From Pseudokordiimonas caeni (GTDB lineage Bacteria > Pseudomonadota > Alphaproteobacteria > Sphingomonadales > Kordiimonadaceae), in the NCBI RefSeq assembly GCF_026719705.1, contig NZ_JAPPRR010000001.1, forward strand, positions 1,589,255 through 1,653,254: 64,000 nt of DNA. Reading direction: 5' to 3'. The notes beneath the pieces were generated by a model that saw only the letters and a program-made list of their open reading frames with translations, was not told the origin of the DNA and did no database searches. Position numbers and translations under genes: made by a program. This document shows positions 24,582-34,213 of this stretch, one piece after another (positions within the stretch are counted from its first letter, which is position 1; the number at the start of each line of letters is the position of its first letter).

Positions 24582-27440
24582 ATGCACAGGAACAGCTTAC
24601 TAAATGCACTGCTCTGCAGTTGCCTGACCTTGACCCTGGCGCCTGCCGCCGCGGTCATGGCGCAGGACGCAGCGGAGGGCAACACCGCCATCAGTGACGC
24701 CACGGGCCGCGGTTCGGTCACCGGCCGCGTGATCGACGCGGGCTCGAACCTCGGTTTCCGGGGCGCCATCGTGAAGGTCCGTGAACTTGGCATTCAGGCC
24801 AATACGGGCGCAGATGGCGACTTCCGTCTGCGGGATTTGCCCGCCGGCACCTATACACTGGAAGTCAGCTATATCGGCGCTGAAACAGCGACACAGACAG
24901 TGACCGTATCCGCCGGCCAGACCGTTTCGGTCGATGTGGCGCTTTCCTCCGCCGTCGGCGAGTTCGAGGAAATCATGGTCGTCGGCCAGAAGGCGCGCGC
25001 CCTGAATGCCCTCAACCTGAAACGCTCGGCGGCGGTGGTGAGCGACTCGATCACTTCCGATTCCATGGGACAGTTCCCCGACCAGAACGTATCGGAAGCC
25101 GCACGCCGTATCGCCGGTGTATCGGTGGTGAACGACCAGGGCGAAGGGCGCTTCGTCACCATTCGCGGTGCCGACCCGAACCTCAACGCTGTTTCCATTG
25201 GTGGCATTCGCATGCCGTCGGCCGAAACCGATGCCCGCCAAGTATCGCTTGATGTGGTGGCGTCCGAACTTCTCTCCGGCATCACGGTGAAAAAGACCAT
25301 AACACCGGATATGGACGGCGATGCCGTTGGCGGTACGGTCGAGGTTAAAACCTTCAACGCGTTCGACCGCGCCGACACCTTCGTCAGTGCTACGGTCGAA
25401 GGCAGCTACAACGACCTGATGAACAAACTGTCGCCCAAGGCCGCACTTTCGGCTTCGAAGCGCTTCAAGGTCGGTGAGGAAAACGAGCTCGGCATCGCCG
25501 TCGCCGGCAACTATTTTGACCGCAAGTTCGGCTCCGACAATGCCGAGAACGGCGAAGGCTGGGATACGGCGGAATTCGGCGGTCAGGAATTCTATATCCC
25601 GATCGAGGTTTCGCAGCGCCCGTACCGGATCAGCCGTGAACGCGTGGGATTGGTCGGCAATATCGACTATCGCATCGCCAGCCACAGCGAAGTGTATCTG
25701 CACACGATCTATAGCCGTTTCTCCGACACCGAAGGCCGCTCGGCGACCGACTTCGAATTCGATGATCCGGAATTCACCAGCCTTTCGGCGACCAGTGCGC
25801 TTGCCAACAACGGCACCTACGAGCTTGGCAAATCGACGAAGGACCGGACCGAAACCCAGTCCGTGATGTCGCTCAATCTTGGCGCCAAACACATGACCGA
25901 CGCCTGGACCGTTGACTATCAGGCGGCCTACTCGAAATCGAAGGACAATTACAGCAACCTCGAAAGCGCGTGGGAAGGCGACTTTGATGACGACCTTTCG
26001 GTCGGCTACCAGCTTTCGGACAAGAATCCGAAGGTGATGCAGATCATCGCAAGCGACATGGACGCCATTGCCGATATGGACGCCTATGAGCTGGATGAGT
26101 TCGGGCTGGAATCAAGCGACTATGCCCAACGGCAATGGACCTTCGCTGGCAATTTCCAGTATGACTTCACAGCTGGCGATGTGCCTGCCTTCATCAAGTT
26201 CGGGGCGAAATCGACCCGTAACAAGAAGACGGCGGACGAAACCAACACGGTCTATGACGATTTCGACGAGGACTATACCCTCGCCCACGACAATCTCTCG
26301 ACCACGCTGGACTATAGCCTTGCCAATGTGGGGCCGTTTGCCAACATTCCGGGCATTCGCAGCTTCTTCGATGCCAACAACGGTTCGTTCGGCATCAATG
26401 ATGAAGATACCTATATCGACAGCAACGCTGCCGACTTCGAAATCCGCGAGAATGTGACGGCTGGTTACGTCATGGGTCAGGCGGACTTCGACCCGCTCCT
26501 GATCGTTGCCGGCGTCCGGGTGGAACACACCAAGTTCAGCGCCGATGGCCATCTTCTTTCAGTGAACGAGGATGACGAAACGCTGGAGATTTCTCCCGTT
26601 TCGGCGAGCAAAAGCTACACCGACTATTTCCCGAGCCTGAACCTGAAATACAGTGCCGGGGAAGCGGTAATCATCCGCGCCGCCGCCAGCCGCACCATCG
26701 CCCGCCCGAACTACAACGATGTGGCGCCGATCTATGAAAGCGCCATCGAGGAAGGCGAGCTTGAGGGCAGCTTCGGCAACCCGGATCTCGACCCCTACAG
26801 CTCCAAGAACCTTGACCTGTCATTCGAATATTATCCGGGTGACCTGACGATGATTTCCTTCGCGGCCTTCTACAAGGACATCAAGAATTTCATCGTGACG
26901 GCCGATCTTGGCGGTGTGCCGGGCCAATATGAGGATTTCAATGTGGCGATCACCAAGATCAACGGTGAGAGCGCCACACTGAAGGGCTTTGAAGTTTCGC
27001 TGCAACAGCAGTTCAGCTTCCTGCCCGCACCGTTCGACGGGATGCTTGCCAACGTCAACTATACCTACGCTGACGGCAAGGCCCACCTCGACCTCGGTGA
27101 CCGCGACATGCCGCTACCGAACCAGTCAAAGCATATCTTCAACGCCTCGCTCGGGTATGAGAAGGATCGCCTCGGCTTCCGCTTCGCGGTTGCCTACAAG
27201 GGCAAATACCTGGCGGAGATTCTGGACCCTGAAGACCCGGCCTTCGACAATTATGTCGATGCCCACATTTCCTACGATTTCACTGCTGACTATGAAATCA
27301 CGGACAATGTGAAGCTCGCCTTCAAGATCCAGAATATCAACGGTCGCCCGTTCCATTCCTACTTTGCGAACAAGCGCTTCCCGGGCCAGTACGAAGACTA
27401 TGGCTGGACCGGCAGCTTCGGCATTACCGCCAAATATTGA
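24582..27440 (+). CDS. TonB-dependent receptor with N-terminal carboxypeptidase-regulatory-like domain, probable phytate/inositol phosphate receptor
   Basis: A 952-residue receptor. Signal peptide about residues 1-28 (ending AVMAQ), then a CarboxypepD-reg-like domain (GSVTGRVIDAGSN to AGTYTLEVSYIG, about 45-120), a plug (QFPDQNVSEAARRIAGVSVV, VTIRGADPNLNAVSIGG) and a large barrel ending WTGSFGITAKY. This is the layout of Caulobacter-type TonB receptors for large polar nutrients. GGGGAGATGAA precedes the ATG. The divergent phytase and shared IolR-like operator make phytate or lower inositol phosphates the best-guess ligand; that is inference. Two intrinsic terminators follow. Confidence 0.87.
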   Translation: MHRNSLLNALLCSCLTLTLAPAAAVMAQDAAEGNTAISDATGRGSVTGRVIDAGSNLGFRGAIVKVRELGIQANTGADGDFRLRDLPAGTYTLEVSYIGAETATQTVTVSAGQTVSVDVALSSAVGEFEEIMVVGQKARALNALNLKRSAAVVSDSITSDSMGQFPDQNVSEAARRIAGVSVVNDQGEGRFVTIRGADPNLNAVSIGGIRMPSAETDARQVSLDVVASELLSGITVKKTITPDMDGDAVGGTVEVKTFNAFDRADTFVSATVEGSYNDLMNKLSPKAALSASKRFKVGEENELGIAVAGNYFDRKFGSDNAENGEGWDTAEFGGQEFYIPIEVSQRPYRISRERVGLVGNIDYRIASHSEVYLHTIYSRFSDTEGRSATDFEFDDPEFTSLSATSALANNGTYELGKSTKDRTETQSVMSLNLGAKHMTDAWTVDYQAAYSKSKDNYSNLESAWEGDFDDDLSVGYQLSDKNPKVMQIIASDMDAIADMDAYELDEFGLESSDYAQRQWTFAGNFQYDFTAGDVPAFIKFGAKSTRNKKTADETNTVYDDFDEDYTLAHDNLSTTLDYSLANVGPFANIPGIRSFFDANNGSFGINDEDTYIDSNAADFEIRENVTAGYVMGQADFDPLLIVAGVRVEHTKFSADGHLLSVNEDDETLEISPVSASKSYTDYFPSLNLKYSAGEAVIIRAAASRTIARPNYNDVAPIYESAIEEGELEGSFGNPDLDPYSSKNLDLSFEYYPGDLTMISFAAFYKDIKNFIVTADLGGVPGQYEDFNVAITKINGESATLKGFEVSLQQQFSFLPAPFDGMLANVNYTYADGKAHLDLGDRDMPLPNQSKHIFNASLGYEKDRLGFRFAVAYKGKYLAEILDPEDPAFDNYVDAHISYDFTADYEITDNVKLAFKIQNINGRPFHSYFANKRFPGQYEDYGWTGSFGITAKY

Positions 27441-27450
27441 AGAAAAAGGT

Positions 27451-27475
27451 GCCGCCCCACGGGGCGGCCTCTTTC
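27451..27475 (+). terminator. First terminator after TonB receptor
   Basis: GCCGCCCC, a two-base loop, GGGGCGGC, then CTCTTT, 10 bases after the stop codon. Confidence 0.75.
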
Positions 27476-27506
27476 CCTGGGGATTTCCCGGTCCCCGCAA
27501 TATAAA

Positions 27507-27537
27507 AGGCAGGCCAATCGGCCTGCCTCTTTTTTGT
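27507..27537. terminator. Second terminator, between TonB receptor and convergent iolG
   Basis: AGGCAGGCC-AATC-GGCCTGCCT followed by CTTTTTTG on the plus strand; AAAA just before the stem gives a short U-run on the minus strand, so it can serve iolG as well. Confidence 0.82.
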
Positions 27538-27555
27538 CGCGGTAGTGAAGATCGA

Positions 27556-28545
27556 TCAGGGAGCGACAGCCATCCCGGTTGCCAGCGATTTCGCCGCCGC
27601 CTCGGCGAGCTTCAGCGCCTGAATGCCGTCGTCACCGCTGACGAGCGGCTTCGACTTGCCTTCCATGACCTCAAGGAAGTGTGCTGCTTCGGCCTTATAC
27701 GCGCCTGCGTAACGCTCAAGGAAGAAATCAAGGAGCCGGGCGTCCGTCGTGCCTTTCACGCCAGAAATGCGCACGGTGTTCTCAAGCACGTTACCGGCCT
27801 GCGCCAGTCCGTCACTGCCATGCACCTCGATCCGCTGGTCATAGCCGTAAACGGCCCGGCGGCTGTTCGATATCTGGCAGATGCGCCCGGATGCAGTTTG
27901 CAGCGTCACGGCGGCGCTATCCACATCACCCTCAGCGCCGATCGCCGGATCGACAAGGCAGCTCGCGACCGCCGACACCAGCACCGGTTCCTCGCCCAGC
28001 AGCCAGCGGGCCATATCAAGGTCATGGATCATCATATCCTTGAAGAGGCCGCCACTGGTGGCAACATAGCTCGCCGGTGGCGGAGCCGAATCACGACTGG
28101 TGATCTGCACCATTTCCACTTTGCCGATGGAACCGCCATCGATGGCTTTCCGAAGGGCGGCAAATTGCGGGTCGAAACGCCGGTTGAAAGCCAGAAAGAG
28201 CGGCACACCCGCCTTTTTCACAGCTTCCACGGATTTCAGCGTGCGCTCCATATCCAGCGCCACCGGTTTTTCACAGAAAATTGCCTTGCCGGCGGCTGCC
28301 GCCTTTTCGATCAGGTCGGCATGGGTGCTGGTGGCACTGCAGATGGCAACCCCATGTACCGCAGGGTCTTTAAGCGCTTCTTCAAGGCTCGCCGGGCGGG
28401 CGCCAACTGCAGAAGCCAGCGCTTCTGCAGCCTCGGCTACCGGGTCCACCACATAGCGGACAGCCGCTCCTTTCAGGGCAGCAAAGTTGGATGCGTGAAT
28501 GCGGCCGATACGGCCGGCACCGATCACGCAGACAGAATGGGTCAT
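27556..28545 (-). CDS. iolG: myo-Inositol 2-dehydrogenase (Gfo/Idh/MocA family)
   Basis: A 329-residue NAD-dependent dehydrogenase: Rossmann motif GAGRIGRIHASN at the N-terminus, the EKP motif (IFCEKPVALD, near residue 95) with the catalytic-lysine position, and GGLFKDMMIHDLDMARWLLG with the Asp/His pair used for inositol oxidation. In the pathway it converts myo-inositol to 2-keto-myo-inositol (scyllo-inosose), the substrate of IolE. AAGGAG precedes the ATG. It is divergent from iolB with two operators between them. The motif set plus location makes iolG the best call; scyllo-inositol or other polyol specificity cannot be excluded. Confidence 0.9.
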   Translation of the reverse strand: MTHSVCVIGAGRIGRIHASNFAALKGAAVRYVVDPVAEAAEALASAVGARPASLEEALKDPAVHGVAICSATSTHADLIEKAAAAGKAIFCEKPVALDMERTLKSVEAVKKAGVPLFLAFNRRFDPQFAALRKAIDGGSIGKVEMVQITSRDSAPPPASYVATSGGLFKDMMIHDLDMARWLLGEEPVLVSAVASCLVDPAIGAEGDVDSAAVTLQTASGRICQISNSRRAVYGYDQRIEVHGSDGLAQAGNVLENTVRISGVKGTTDARLLDFFLERYAGAYKAEAAHFLEVMEGKSKPLVSGDDGIQALKLAEAAAKSLATGMAVAP

Positions 28546-28580
28546 TAAGTGGTTCTCCTTACCCTCTAAATTTCACAAAC

Positions 28581-28594
28581 AGAATATATATTCT
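28581..28594. promoter_or_regulatory. IolR-like operator 1 in the iolG/iolB divergent promoter
   Basis: AGAATATATATTCT is a perfect palindrome with GAA-N6-TTC. On the minus strand it overlaps the probable iolG -10 region (a TTGATA lies 17 bases upstream of its TATTCT); on the plus strand it abuts the iolB -35 (TTGACC, 28594-28599). Confidence 0.7.
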
Positions 28595-28611
28595 TGACCT
28601 TCATATCAAAC

Positions 28612-28625
28612 GGAATAATTATTCT
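28612..28625. promoter_or_regulatory. IolR-like operator 2 in the iolG/iolB divergent promoter
   Basis: GGAATAATTATTCT again carries GGAA-N6-TTC. It overlaps TAATTA (28616-28621), the likely iolB -10 hexamer 16 bases after TTGACC, so a bound repressor would cover the promoter. Confidence 0.7.
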
Positions 28626-28697
28626 GTTTAAGGAATCGCTATCATTCCTGTCGCCGACCGAGGGGGAAGGCTGCAGGAAGGACTGAGGGGACATCCG

Positions 28698-29510
28698 TTG
28701 ACTGAACATATCACAAATCACAGGTCGGGATTCGATTTCGGCCTGACCCGTATAACCGACTTCCGCAATCCGGACGAACCCACAGGGATGGGCTTTGCCG
28801 TCCTGCGCCTGAAGGCCGGCGAAAGCCATTCGGAAACCTTCGCGCACGAACAGGCATGGCTGTTGATGCAAGGGGCTGCCAAGATCACCATCGGCGGTGA
28901 AACGCTCGACTGGTGGCGCGACAGCCTCTTTGACCAGCATGGTGGCTGCGTGCACGGCGCCAAGGGAACGAAAATTTCGATTGAGGCAGTCACCGACTGC
29001 GAATTCACGGTCTATGAATGCCCGAACGAGAAAAGCTTCCCGCTCGAAGTCTATGACCCAACGGAAGGTGCTGACGAGTTTCGGGGCAAGGGTCAGGTCG
29101 GTGGCGCATGCCTCAGGATCGTGCGGACCTTTTTCGACGACACCAACTCCTCGCCCGACGCCGAGCTGGTGCTTGGCGAGGTGGTCACCCTGCCCGGCCG
29201 CTGGTCGTCCTACCCCCCGCACTATCATGACCAGCCGGAAATCTATCACTACCGCTTCACCGATCCGCGCGGCTGGGGCCACGGCGAACTCGATGATGAT
29301 GTACTGAAGCTGCGCCACGGCGACACCGTGCGCATTCTGGACGGCAAGACGCATGCGCAGGTCTCAGCCCCCGGCTACGGCATGTATTATGCCTGGGTGA
29401 TCCGTCACCTGCCCGGCAACCGTTATGGCATTCCGACCTTCAAACCGGAACATGCCTGGACAATGGACAAGGATGCCCAGATCTGGCACCCGAAGGGACT
29501 CGACGAATGA
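28698..29510 (+). CDS. iolB: 5-Deoxy-glucuronate isomerase
   Basis: A 270-residue bicupin enzyme. The metal-binding stretch SSYPPHYHDQPEIYHYRF (near residue 175) and YYAWVIRHLPGNRYG near the C-terminus are characteristic of IolB, and the first cupin half has HEQAWLLMQGAAKITIGG. IolB isomerises 5-deoxy-glucuronate to 5-dehydro-2-deoxy-gluconate. The start is a TTG at 28698 with GAGGGGA 5-6 bases upstream. It leads the iolBCDE transcript and overlaps iolC by four bases. Confidence 0.93.
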   Translation: MTEHITNHRSGFDFGLTRITDFRNPDEPTGMGFAVLRLKAGESHSETFAHEQAWLLMQGAAKITIGGETLDWWRDSLFDQHGGCVHGAKGTKISIEAVTDCEFTVYECPNEKSFPLEVYDPTEGADEFRGKGQVGGACLRIVRTFFDDTNSSPDAELVLGEVVTLPGRWSSYPPHYHDQPEIYHYRFTDPRGWGHGELDDDVLKLRHGDTVRILDGKTHAQVSAPGYGMYYAWVIRHLPGNRYGIPTFKPEHAWTMDKDAQIWHPKGLDE

Positions 29511-31450
29511 CGCCGCCCGTGAAGACACTGGATATCATCTGCCTCGGTCGCTCGAGCGTCGACCTTTACGGCGAACAGGTCGGCGGCCGGCTTGAGGACA
29601 TGACGAGCTTTGCCAAATATGTCGGCGGCTGCCCCACGAACATTTCAGTGGGCACTGCGCGGATGGGCCTGAAAAGCGCCCTCCTCTCCCGCGTTGGCGA
29701 CGAGCATATGGGCCGTTTCATCCGCGAAACGCTGATACGCGAAGGGGTCGATGTCTCGCATCTCCGCTCCGATCCCGACCGGCTGACAGCACTTGTCATC
29801 CTCGGCATCCGCGACAAGGAAACTTTTCCGCTGATCTTCTACCGCGAGAATTGCGCGGACATGGCCCTATGCGCCGATGATGTGGACGAGCCCTTCATTG
29901 CGTCCGCCAAGGTCGTGGTTGTCACCGGCACGCATATCTCGACACCCGGCACCCGCAGCGCCACGGACGCCGCCATCACCTTCGCCCGCCGCAACGGCAC
30001 CAAAGTGGTGCTCGATATCGACTATCGCCCTGTCCTTTGGGGGCTGACCGGCAAGGGGCTCGGCGAGAATCGCTTTGTCGAATCGGAACGAGTGACTGAA
30101 ACCCTGAGGGATATCCTGCCGCTTTGCGACGTGATCGTCGGCACGGAAGAAGAGTTTCACATCGCCGGTGGCTCCACCGATACGGTCGAGGCCTTGAAGG
30201 CGATCCGCAAACAGACCGGCGCCGTGCTCGTGCTGAAGCTCGGGGCCGACGGATGCGCCGTCTATACAGGTGACATTCCGACAAAGGTCGAAGGGGGGCT
30301 TGTCGTTCCGGGCTTTCCGGTCGAGGTTTTCAATGTGCTCGGCGCCGGTGATGCTTTCATGTCCGGCCTGATGCGCGGCTATGTGGCTGGGGCCGGCTGG
30401 TATGAATGCGGCCAGCTTGCCAACGCCTGCGGGGCGCTTGTCGTCTCCCGCCACGGCTGCGCCCCGGCGATCCCGAGCTACGCCGAGGCACTGACCTTCA
30501 TCCGTGAGGGCAGCCCCGAATTCAGCTTGCGGAAGGATGCAGCGCTTGAACAGCTTCATTGGTCCAGCACCCGCACGCGGCGCTATGACGAGGTGCTTGC
30601 CTTCGCCTTCGATCACCGCAAGCAACTGCATGACATGGCAGAGGCTGAGAGCTTGGGCGAGGACAAGATCGCCGAATTCAAGCTCCTCTGCCTTGATGCC
30701 TTCAATAGCGTTCGCGAGAAACGCAACGGGCGCGGCCTCGGCATCCTTTGTGACGGGCGCTTCGGCGAAGATGCGCTTGCCAAGGCCAGCGGTACCGGCG
30801 CCTGGATCGGGCGGCCCATCGAGTTTCCGGGCTCACGTCCGCTTGCCTTCGAAGGCGGCCACAGCGTGATGGCGACGCTCCGCGAATGGCCGCAGGAACA
30901 CTGCGTGAAATGCCTCGTCTTCTATCACCCGGACGATACGCCCGGCATGCTTCTGGAGCAGGACAGGCAGCTCAGGCGCCTTGCTGCCGCGAGCCGCGCC
31001 ACGTCGCACGAACTGCTGGTGGAAGTGATCCCGCCCGCCTCGATGCCGCGCGACGGCAACACCATCGCCACCGCCATCGACCGCATCTACAAGCTTGGGA
31101 TCTATCCGGACTGGTGGAAATTGCCGCCGCCGCTGGACGACCGTGAGTGGGATAATCTCGCCGGCATGATCGACAGCTACGACCCGAACTGCCGGGGTAT
31201 CCTGCTTCTGGGGCTGGATGCCCCCGAGGAAGAGATCGCGGCCGCCATCGCACAGTCGGCGCGCCACGATATCTGCCGGGGCTTCGCGGTCGGCCGCACC
31301 ATCTTCGGCGATGTGGCACGGCGCTGGTTCGCCCGACAGATCGATGACGACGCGGCAATCGCAGAGATAGCCGCGCGGTATGACCGTCTGATACAAGTCT
31401 GGGCAGAAGCACGCCCCACGATCACCGAACGCAAAGAGGCCATCGCATGA
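29507..31450 (+). CDS. iolC: Bifunctional 5-dehydro-2-deoxygluconokinase fused to DUF2090 aldolase-like domain
   Basis: A 647-residue fusion. Residues about 1-330 are a PfkB-type sugar kinase: GRSSVDLYGEQ, YVGGCPTNIS and the ATP/substrate signature NVLGAGDAFMSGLMRGY. Residues about 345-640 are DUF2090 (LAFAFDHRKQLHDMA, GLGILCDGRFGEDAL, WKLPPPLDDREWDNL, CRGFAVGRTIF), a class-I-aldolase-like barrel. IolC phosphorylates 5-dehydro-2-deoxygluconate; the fused domain is thought to cleave the product to dihydroxyacetone phosphate and malonate semialdehyde, standing in for IolJ. This fusion is common in Proteobacteria. No separate iolJ is present. ATGA overlaps on both sides give tight translational coupling. 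Confidence 0.93.
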   Translation: MTPPVKTLDIICLGRSSVDLYGEQVGGRLEDMTSFAKYVGGCPTNISVGTARMGLKSALLSRVGDEHMGRFIRETLIREGVDVSHLRSDPDRLTALVILGIRDKETFPLIFYRENCADMALCADDVDEPFIASAKVVVVTGTHISTPGTRSATDAAITFARRNGTKVVLDIDYRPVLWGLTGKGLGENRFVESERVTETLRDILPLCDVIVGTEEEFHIAGGSTDTVEALKAIRKQTGAVLVLKLGADGCAVYTGDIPTKVEGGLVVPGFPVEVFNVLGAGDAFMSGLMRGYVAGAGWYECGQLANACGALVVSRHGCAPAIPSYAEALTFIREGSPEFSLRKDAALEQLHWSSTRTRRYDEVLAFAFDHRKQLHDMAEAESLGEDKIAEFKLLCLDAFNSVREKRNGRGLGILCDGRFGEDALAKASGTGAWIGRPIEFPGSRPLAFEGGHSVMATLREWPQEHCVKCLVFYHPDDTPGMLLEQDRQLRRLAAASRATSHELLVEVIPPASMPRDGNTIATAIDRIYKLGIYPDWWKLPPPLDDREWDNLAGMIDSYDPNCRGILLLGLDAPEEEIAAAIAQSARHDICRGFAVGRTIFGDVARRWFARQIDDDAAIAEIAARYDRLIQVWAEARPTITERKEAIA

Positions 31451-33303
31451 CGACCATCCGGCTCACCGCAGGGCAGGCCCTCGCCCGCTACCTGACAGCC
31501 CAGATCAGCCTACTGGACGATGGCAGCGAGGCACCGCTTTTTGCCGGGGTCTTCGCGATCTTCGGCCACGGCAATGTGGCGGGGTTCGGTCAGGCGCTTG
31601 AAAGCGTGAAGGACATACTGCCAACGTTTCGGGCCCATAACGAACAATCGATGGCCCACACCGCCATTGCCTACGCGAAGGCCAACGCGCGCCGCCGGAT
31701 GATGGCCTGCACCACATCGGTCGGCCCCGGCGCCACCAATATGGTGACGGCAGCGGCCCTCGCCCATGTCAACCGTCTGCCCGTCCTCCTGCTGCCCGGC
31801 GACACGTTCGCCAACCGGCGGCCGGATCCGGTGCTGCAACAGATCGAGAATTTCGGCGATCCCCTGATGGTCGCCAACGATTGCTTCCGCCCCGTCAGCC
31901 GATATTTCGACCGCATCACGCGGCCCGAACAGCTGATCACCAGCCTGCCGCAGGCCATGCGGGTGCTGACCGACCCAGCCGACTGCGGCCCGGTCACCCT
32001 GTGCCTGCCGGAAGACGTGCAGGCGGAGGCGTACGACTATCCCGCCGCCATGTTCGAGCCGCGCCGCCACCGGCTGCGCCGGCAAGGGCCCGACGCTCAC
32101 GAACTGGCCGTTGCATCCTCCCTCGTTTCCTCAGCGAAGGCACCGCTGATCGTCGCGGGCGGCGGGGTTCACTATAGCGGTGCGTGCGAAGCCCTCGCTG
32201 CCTTCGCCGCCAAGCACGCAATCCCGGTCGCCGAAACGCAGGCGGGCAAAAGTGCGCTCGTCGACGATCACCCGTGTGCGGTAGGCGGCATCGGTGTCAC
32301 CGGCACCGAAGCGGCCAACAGTTTCGCCCGCACGGCAGACGTTGTGCTGATGGTCGGCACCCGGCTTTCCGATTTCACTACCGGCTCACGCAGCCTCTTT
32401 GCCAATCCGGACGTGAAGTTCGTGTCATTGAATGTAGCAAGCTTCGACGCCATCAAGCACAGCGCCCAGCCGCTGGTGGCCGATGCCTTGCTGGGCCTTG
32501 AGGCCTTGGACGGTGCGATGACGACACCCGCAGGCAAGGATATCCGTGCCGCCGCCATCGCCAAGGCGAAGGCCGACTGGCTGAAGGCGGTGGAGCCCAT
32601 CGTGACGGCGCAGCAGAACACTCTGCCGACCGACGCGCAGGTGCTTTCTGCCGTCAACGCGGTGGCAGGCCCGAGGGATATGGTCGTTGCCGCTGCCGGT
32701 GGCCTGCCGGGCGAACTGCACAAGCTTTGGCGCTCGAAAGGGGTTGGCACCTATCACCTTGAATATGGCTTCAGCTGCATGGGGTACGAGGTCGCAGGCG
32801 GCCTTGGCGTCAAGATGGCGCGACCGGACGGCGATGTGTTCGTGATGGTGGGTGATGGTTCATACCTCATGCATAATTCCGAACTCGCCACTTCCGTCCT
32901 GATGGGCCAGAAAATCATCCTGATACTTCTGGATAATGGCGGCTTCGGCTGCATCAGCCGGCTTCAGAACGCGACCACAGGCAGCGCCTTCAACAACCTC
33001 TTTGACGCCGGCACCCGGATCGACGGCGTACGGCCGGTGATAGATTTCGCGGCCCATGCCCGCGCCCTTGGCGCGATTGCCGAAAATGTACCTGACGTCT
33101 CGTCGCTCGCCGCCGCCATCGCCCGCGCCCGCGCGGCAGACAGGTCCAGCGTCCTCGTCCTTTCAACCGACCCCCGTGTCAGCACCGGCATCGGTGGCCA
33201 CTGGTGGGATGTGCCGGTCATCGAGACGGGCGGCCATGACGGATACGAACAACGCCTTGACGAACACAAGGCACAACAGAGAAAGCAGAGAATAGATGGC
33301 TAA
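31447..33303 (+). CDS. iolD: 3D-(3,5/4)-Trihydroxycyclohexane-1,2-dione acylhydrolase, TPP-dependent
   Basis: A 618-residue thiamine-diphosphate enzyme of the acetolactate-synthase fold. The N-terminal PYR domain has FAIFGHGNVAGFGQALE and HNEQSMAHTAIAYAKA (with the activating Glu region), and the C-terminal PP domain has EYGFSCMGYEVAGGLGVKMA followed by VGDGSYLMHNSEL (GDG...N metal/TPP motif). IolD opens the inositol-derived ring to 5-deoxy-glucuronate. Overlaps iolC by four and iolE by eight bases. Length and motifs match IolD rather than acetolactate synthase. Confidence 0.94.
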   Translation: MTTIRLTAGQALARYLTAQISLLDDGSEAPLFAGVFAIFGHGNVAGFGQALESVKDILPTFRAHNEQSMAHTAIAYAKANARRRMMACTTSVGPGATNMVTAAALAHVNRLPVLLLPGDTFANRRPDPVLQQIENFGDPLMVANDCFRPVSRYFDRITRPEQLITSLPQAMRVLTDPADCGPVTLCLPEDVQAEAYDYPAAMFEPRRHRLRRQGPDAHELAVASSLVSSAKAPLIVAGGGVHYSGACEALAAFAAKHAIPVAETQAGKSALVDDHPCAVGGIGVTGTEAANSFARTADVVLMVGTRLSDFTTGSRSLFANPDVKFVSLNVASFDAIKHSAQPLVADALLGLEALDGAMTTPAGKDIRAAAIAKAKADWLKAVEPIVTAQQNTLPTDAQVLSAVNAVAGPRDMVVAAAGGLPGELHKLWRSKGVGTYHLEYGFSCMGYEVAGGLGVKMARPDGDVFVMVGDGSYLMHNSELATSVLMGQKIILILLDNGGFGCISRLQNATTGSAFNNLFDAGTRIDGVRPVIDFAAHARALGAIAENVPDVSSLAAAIARARAADRSSVLVLSTDPRVSTGIGGHWWDVPVIETGGHDGYEQRLDEHKAQQRKQRIDG

Positions 33304-34192
33304 CAAGGTCACTTTCGGGACAAACCCGATTGCCTGGTCCAACGATGACAAGCGCGAGCTTGGTGGCGCCACACCGCTTGAGGTTTGCCTCAGCGAAGCG
33401 GCCCTCGCCGGATACAGCGGGATCGAGCTTGGCCACAAGTTCCCCCGTCAGGCAGATGTGCTGCGGCCGATCCTTGCCGAACATGGACTGTCGCTGATTT
33501 CCGGCTGGTATTCGTCCGAACTCCTGCTGCGTTCGGTGGCCGACGAGAAGGCTGCGCTTGAGGCGCACCTTTCGCTGCTGGCTGATATGGGCTGCAAGGT
33601 CGTGGTCTGGGCCGAGACAACCAACTGCATCCACGGGCGCGAGGATGTTGCCCTCGGTGCCCGCCCGGTGATTGCGGAAGGCGACTGGAACCGCTTCTGC
33701 GATGGCCTCAGCGCCATGGGCGAGCATGTGGCCGCGCGCGGCCTGACACTTGCCTATCACCACCATATGGGCACCGTGATCGAAACCGAGGCCGAGATCG
33801 ACCGGATGATGGCGGGTACTTCCGACAAGGTCGGCCTGCTTCTTGATACCGGGCACCTGACCTACGCGGGTGGCAGCCCGCTTGCCGTTGCCAAACGCCA
33901 CGCCAGCCGCATTGCCCATGTCCATTGCAAGGATGTGCGGGCGGGCGTCCTCGCCGCTGCCAAGGCCGGCGACTGGAGCTTCCTCAAGGCCGTCACCGAA
34001 GGCGTCTTCACCGTGCCGGGCGACGGCATGGTCGATTACCCACCGGTGATGGATGTGCTGAAAGGCGCGGAATACGAAGGCTGGCTGGTTGTGGAGGCCG
34101 AACAGGACCCCGCCAAGGCCAATCCGCTTGAATATGCCCGCAAAGGCTATCAAGCGCTTGTCAAATACGCCAAGGATGCCGGGCTCGCATGA
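33296..34192 (+). CDS. iolE: myo-Inosose-2 dehydratase (2-keto-myo-inositol dehydratase)
   Basis: A 298-residue TIM-barrel (xylose-isomerase-like) enzyme. FGTNPIAWSNDD near the N-terminus, GYSGIELGHKFPR, LAYHHHMGTVIETEAEID, LLLDTGHLTYAGG and HVHCKDVR carry the conserved Glu/Asp/His/Glu metal site of IolE. It dehydrates scyllo-inosose to the diketone used by IolD. It is the last gene of iolBCDE; a strong hairpin overlaps its stop codon. Confidence 0.94.
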   Translation: MANKVTFGTNPIAWSNDDKRELGGATPLEVCLSEAALAGYSGIELGHKFPRQADVLRPILAEHGLSLISGWYSSELLLRSVADEKAALEAHLSLLADMGCKVVVWAETTNCIHGREDVALGARPVIAEGDWNRFCDGLSAMGEHVAARGLTLAYHHHMGTVIETEAEIDRMMAGTSDKVGLLLDTGHLTYAGGSPLAVAKRHASRIAHVHCKDVRAGVLAAAKAGDWSFLKAVTEGVFTVPGDGMVDYPPVMDVLKGAEYEGWLVVEAEQDPAKANPLEYARKGYQALVKYAKDAGLA

Positions 34193-34207
34193 GCCCGGCC
34201 TTCGGGC
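34178..34207. terminator. Hairpins overlapping the iolE stop, probable end of iolBCDE transcript
   Basis: GCCGGGCTC-GCAT-GAGCCCGGC (34178-34199) includes the iolE stop, and an alternative GCCCGGCCTTCGGGC stem (34193-34207) overlaps it. No U-run follows, so efficiency is uncertain; the element sits between convergent genes. Confidence 0.5.
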
Positions 34208-34213
34208 ACTCGC

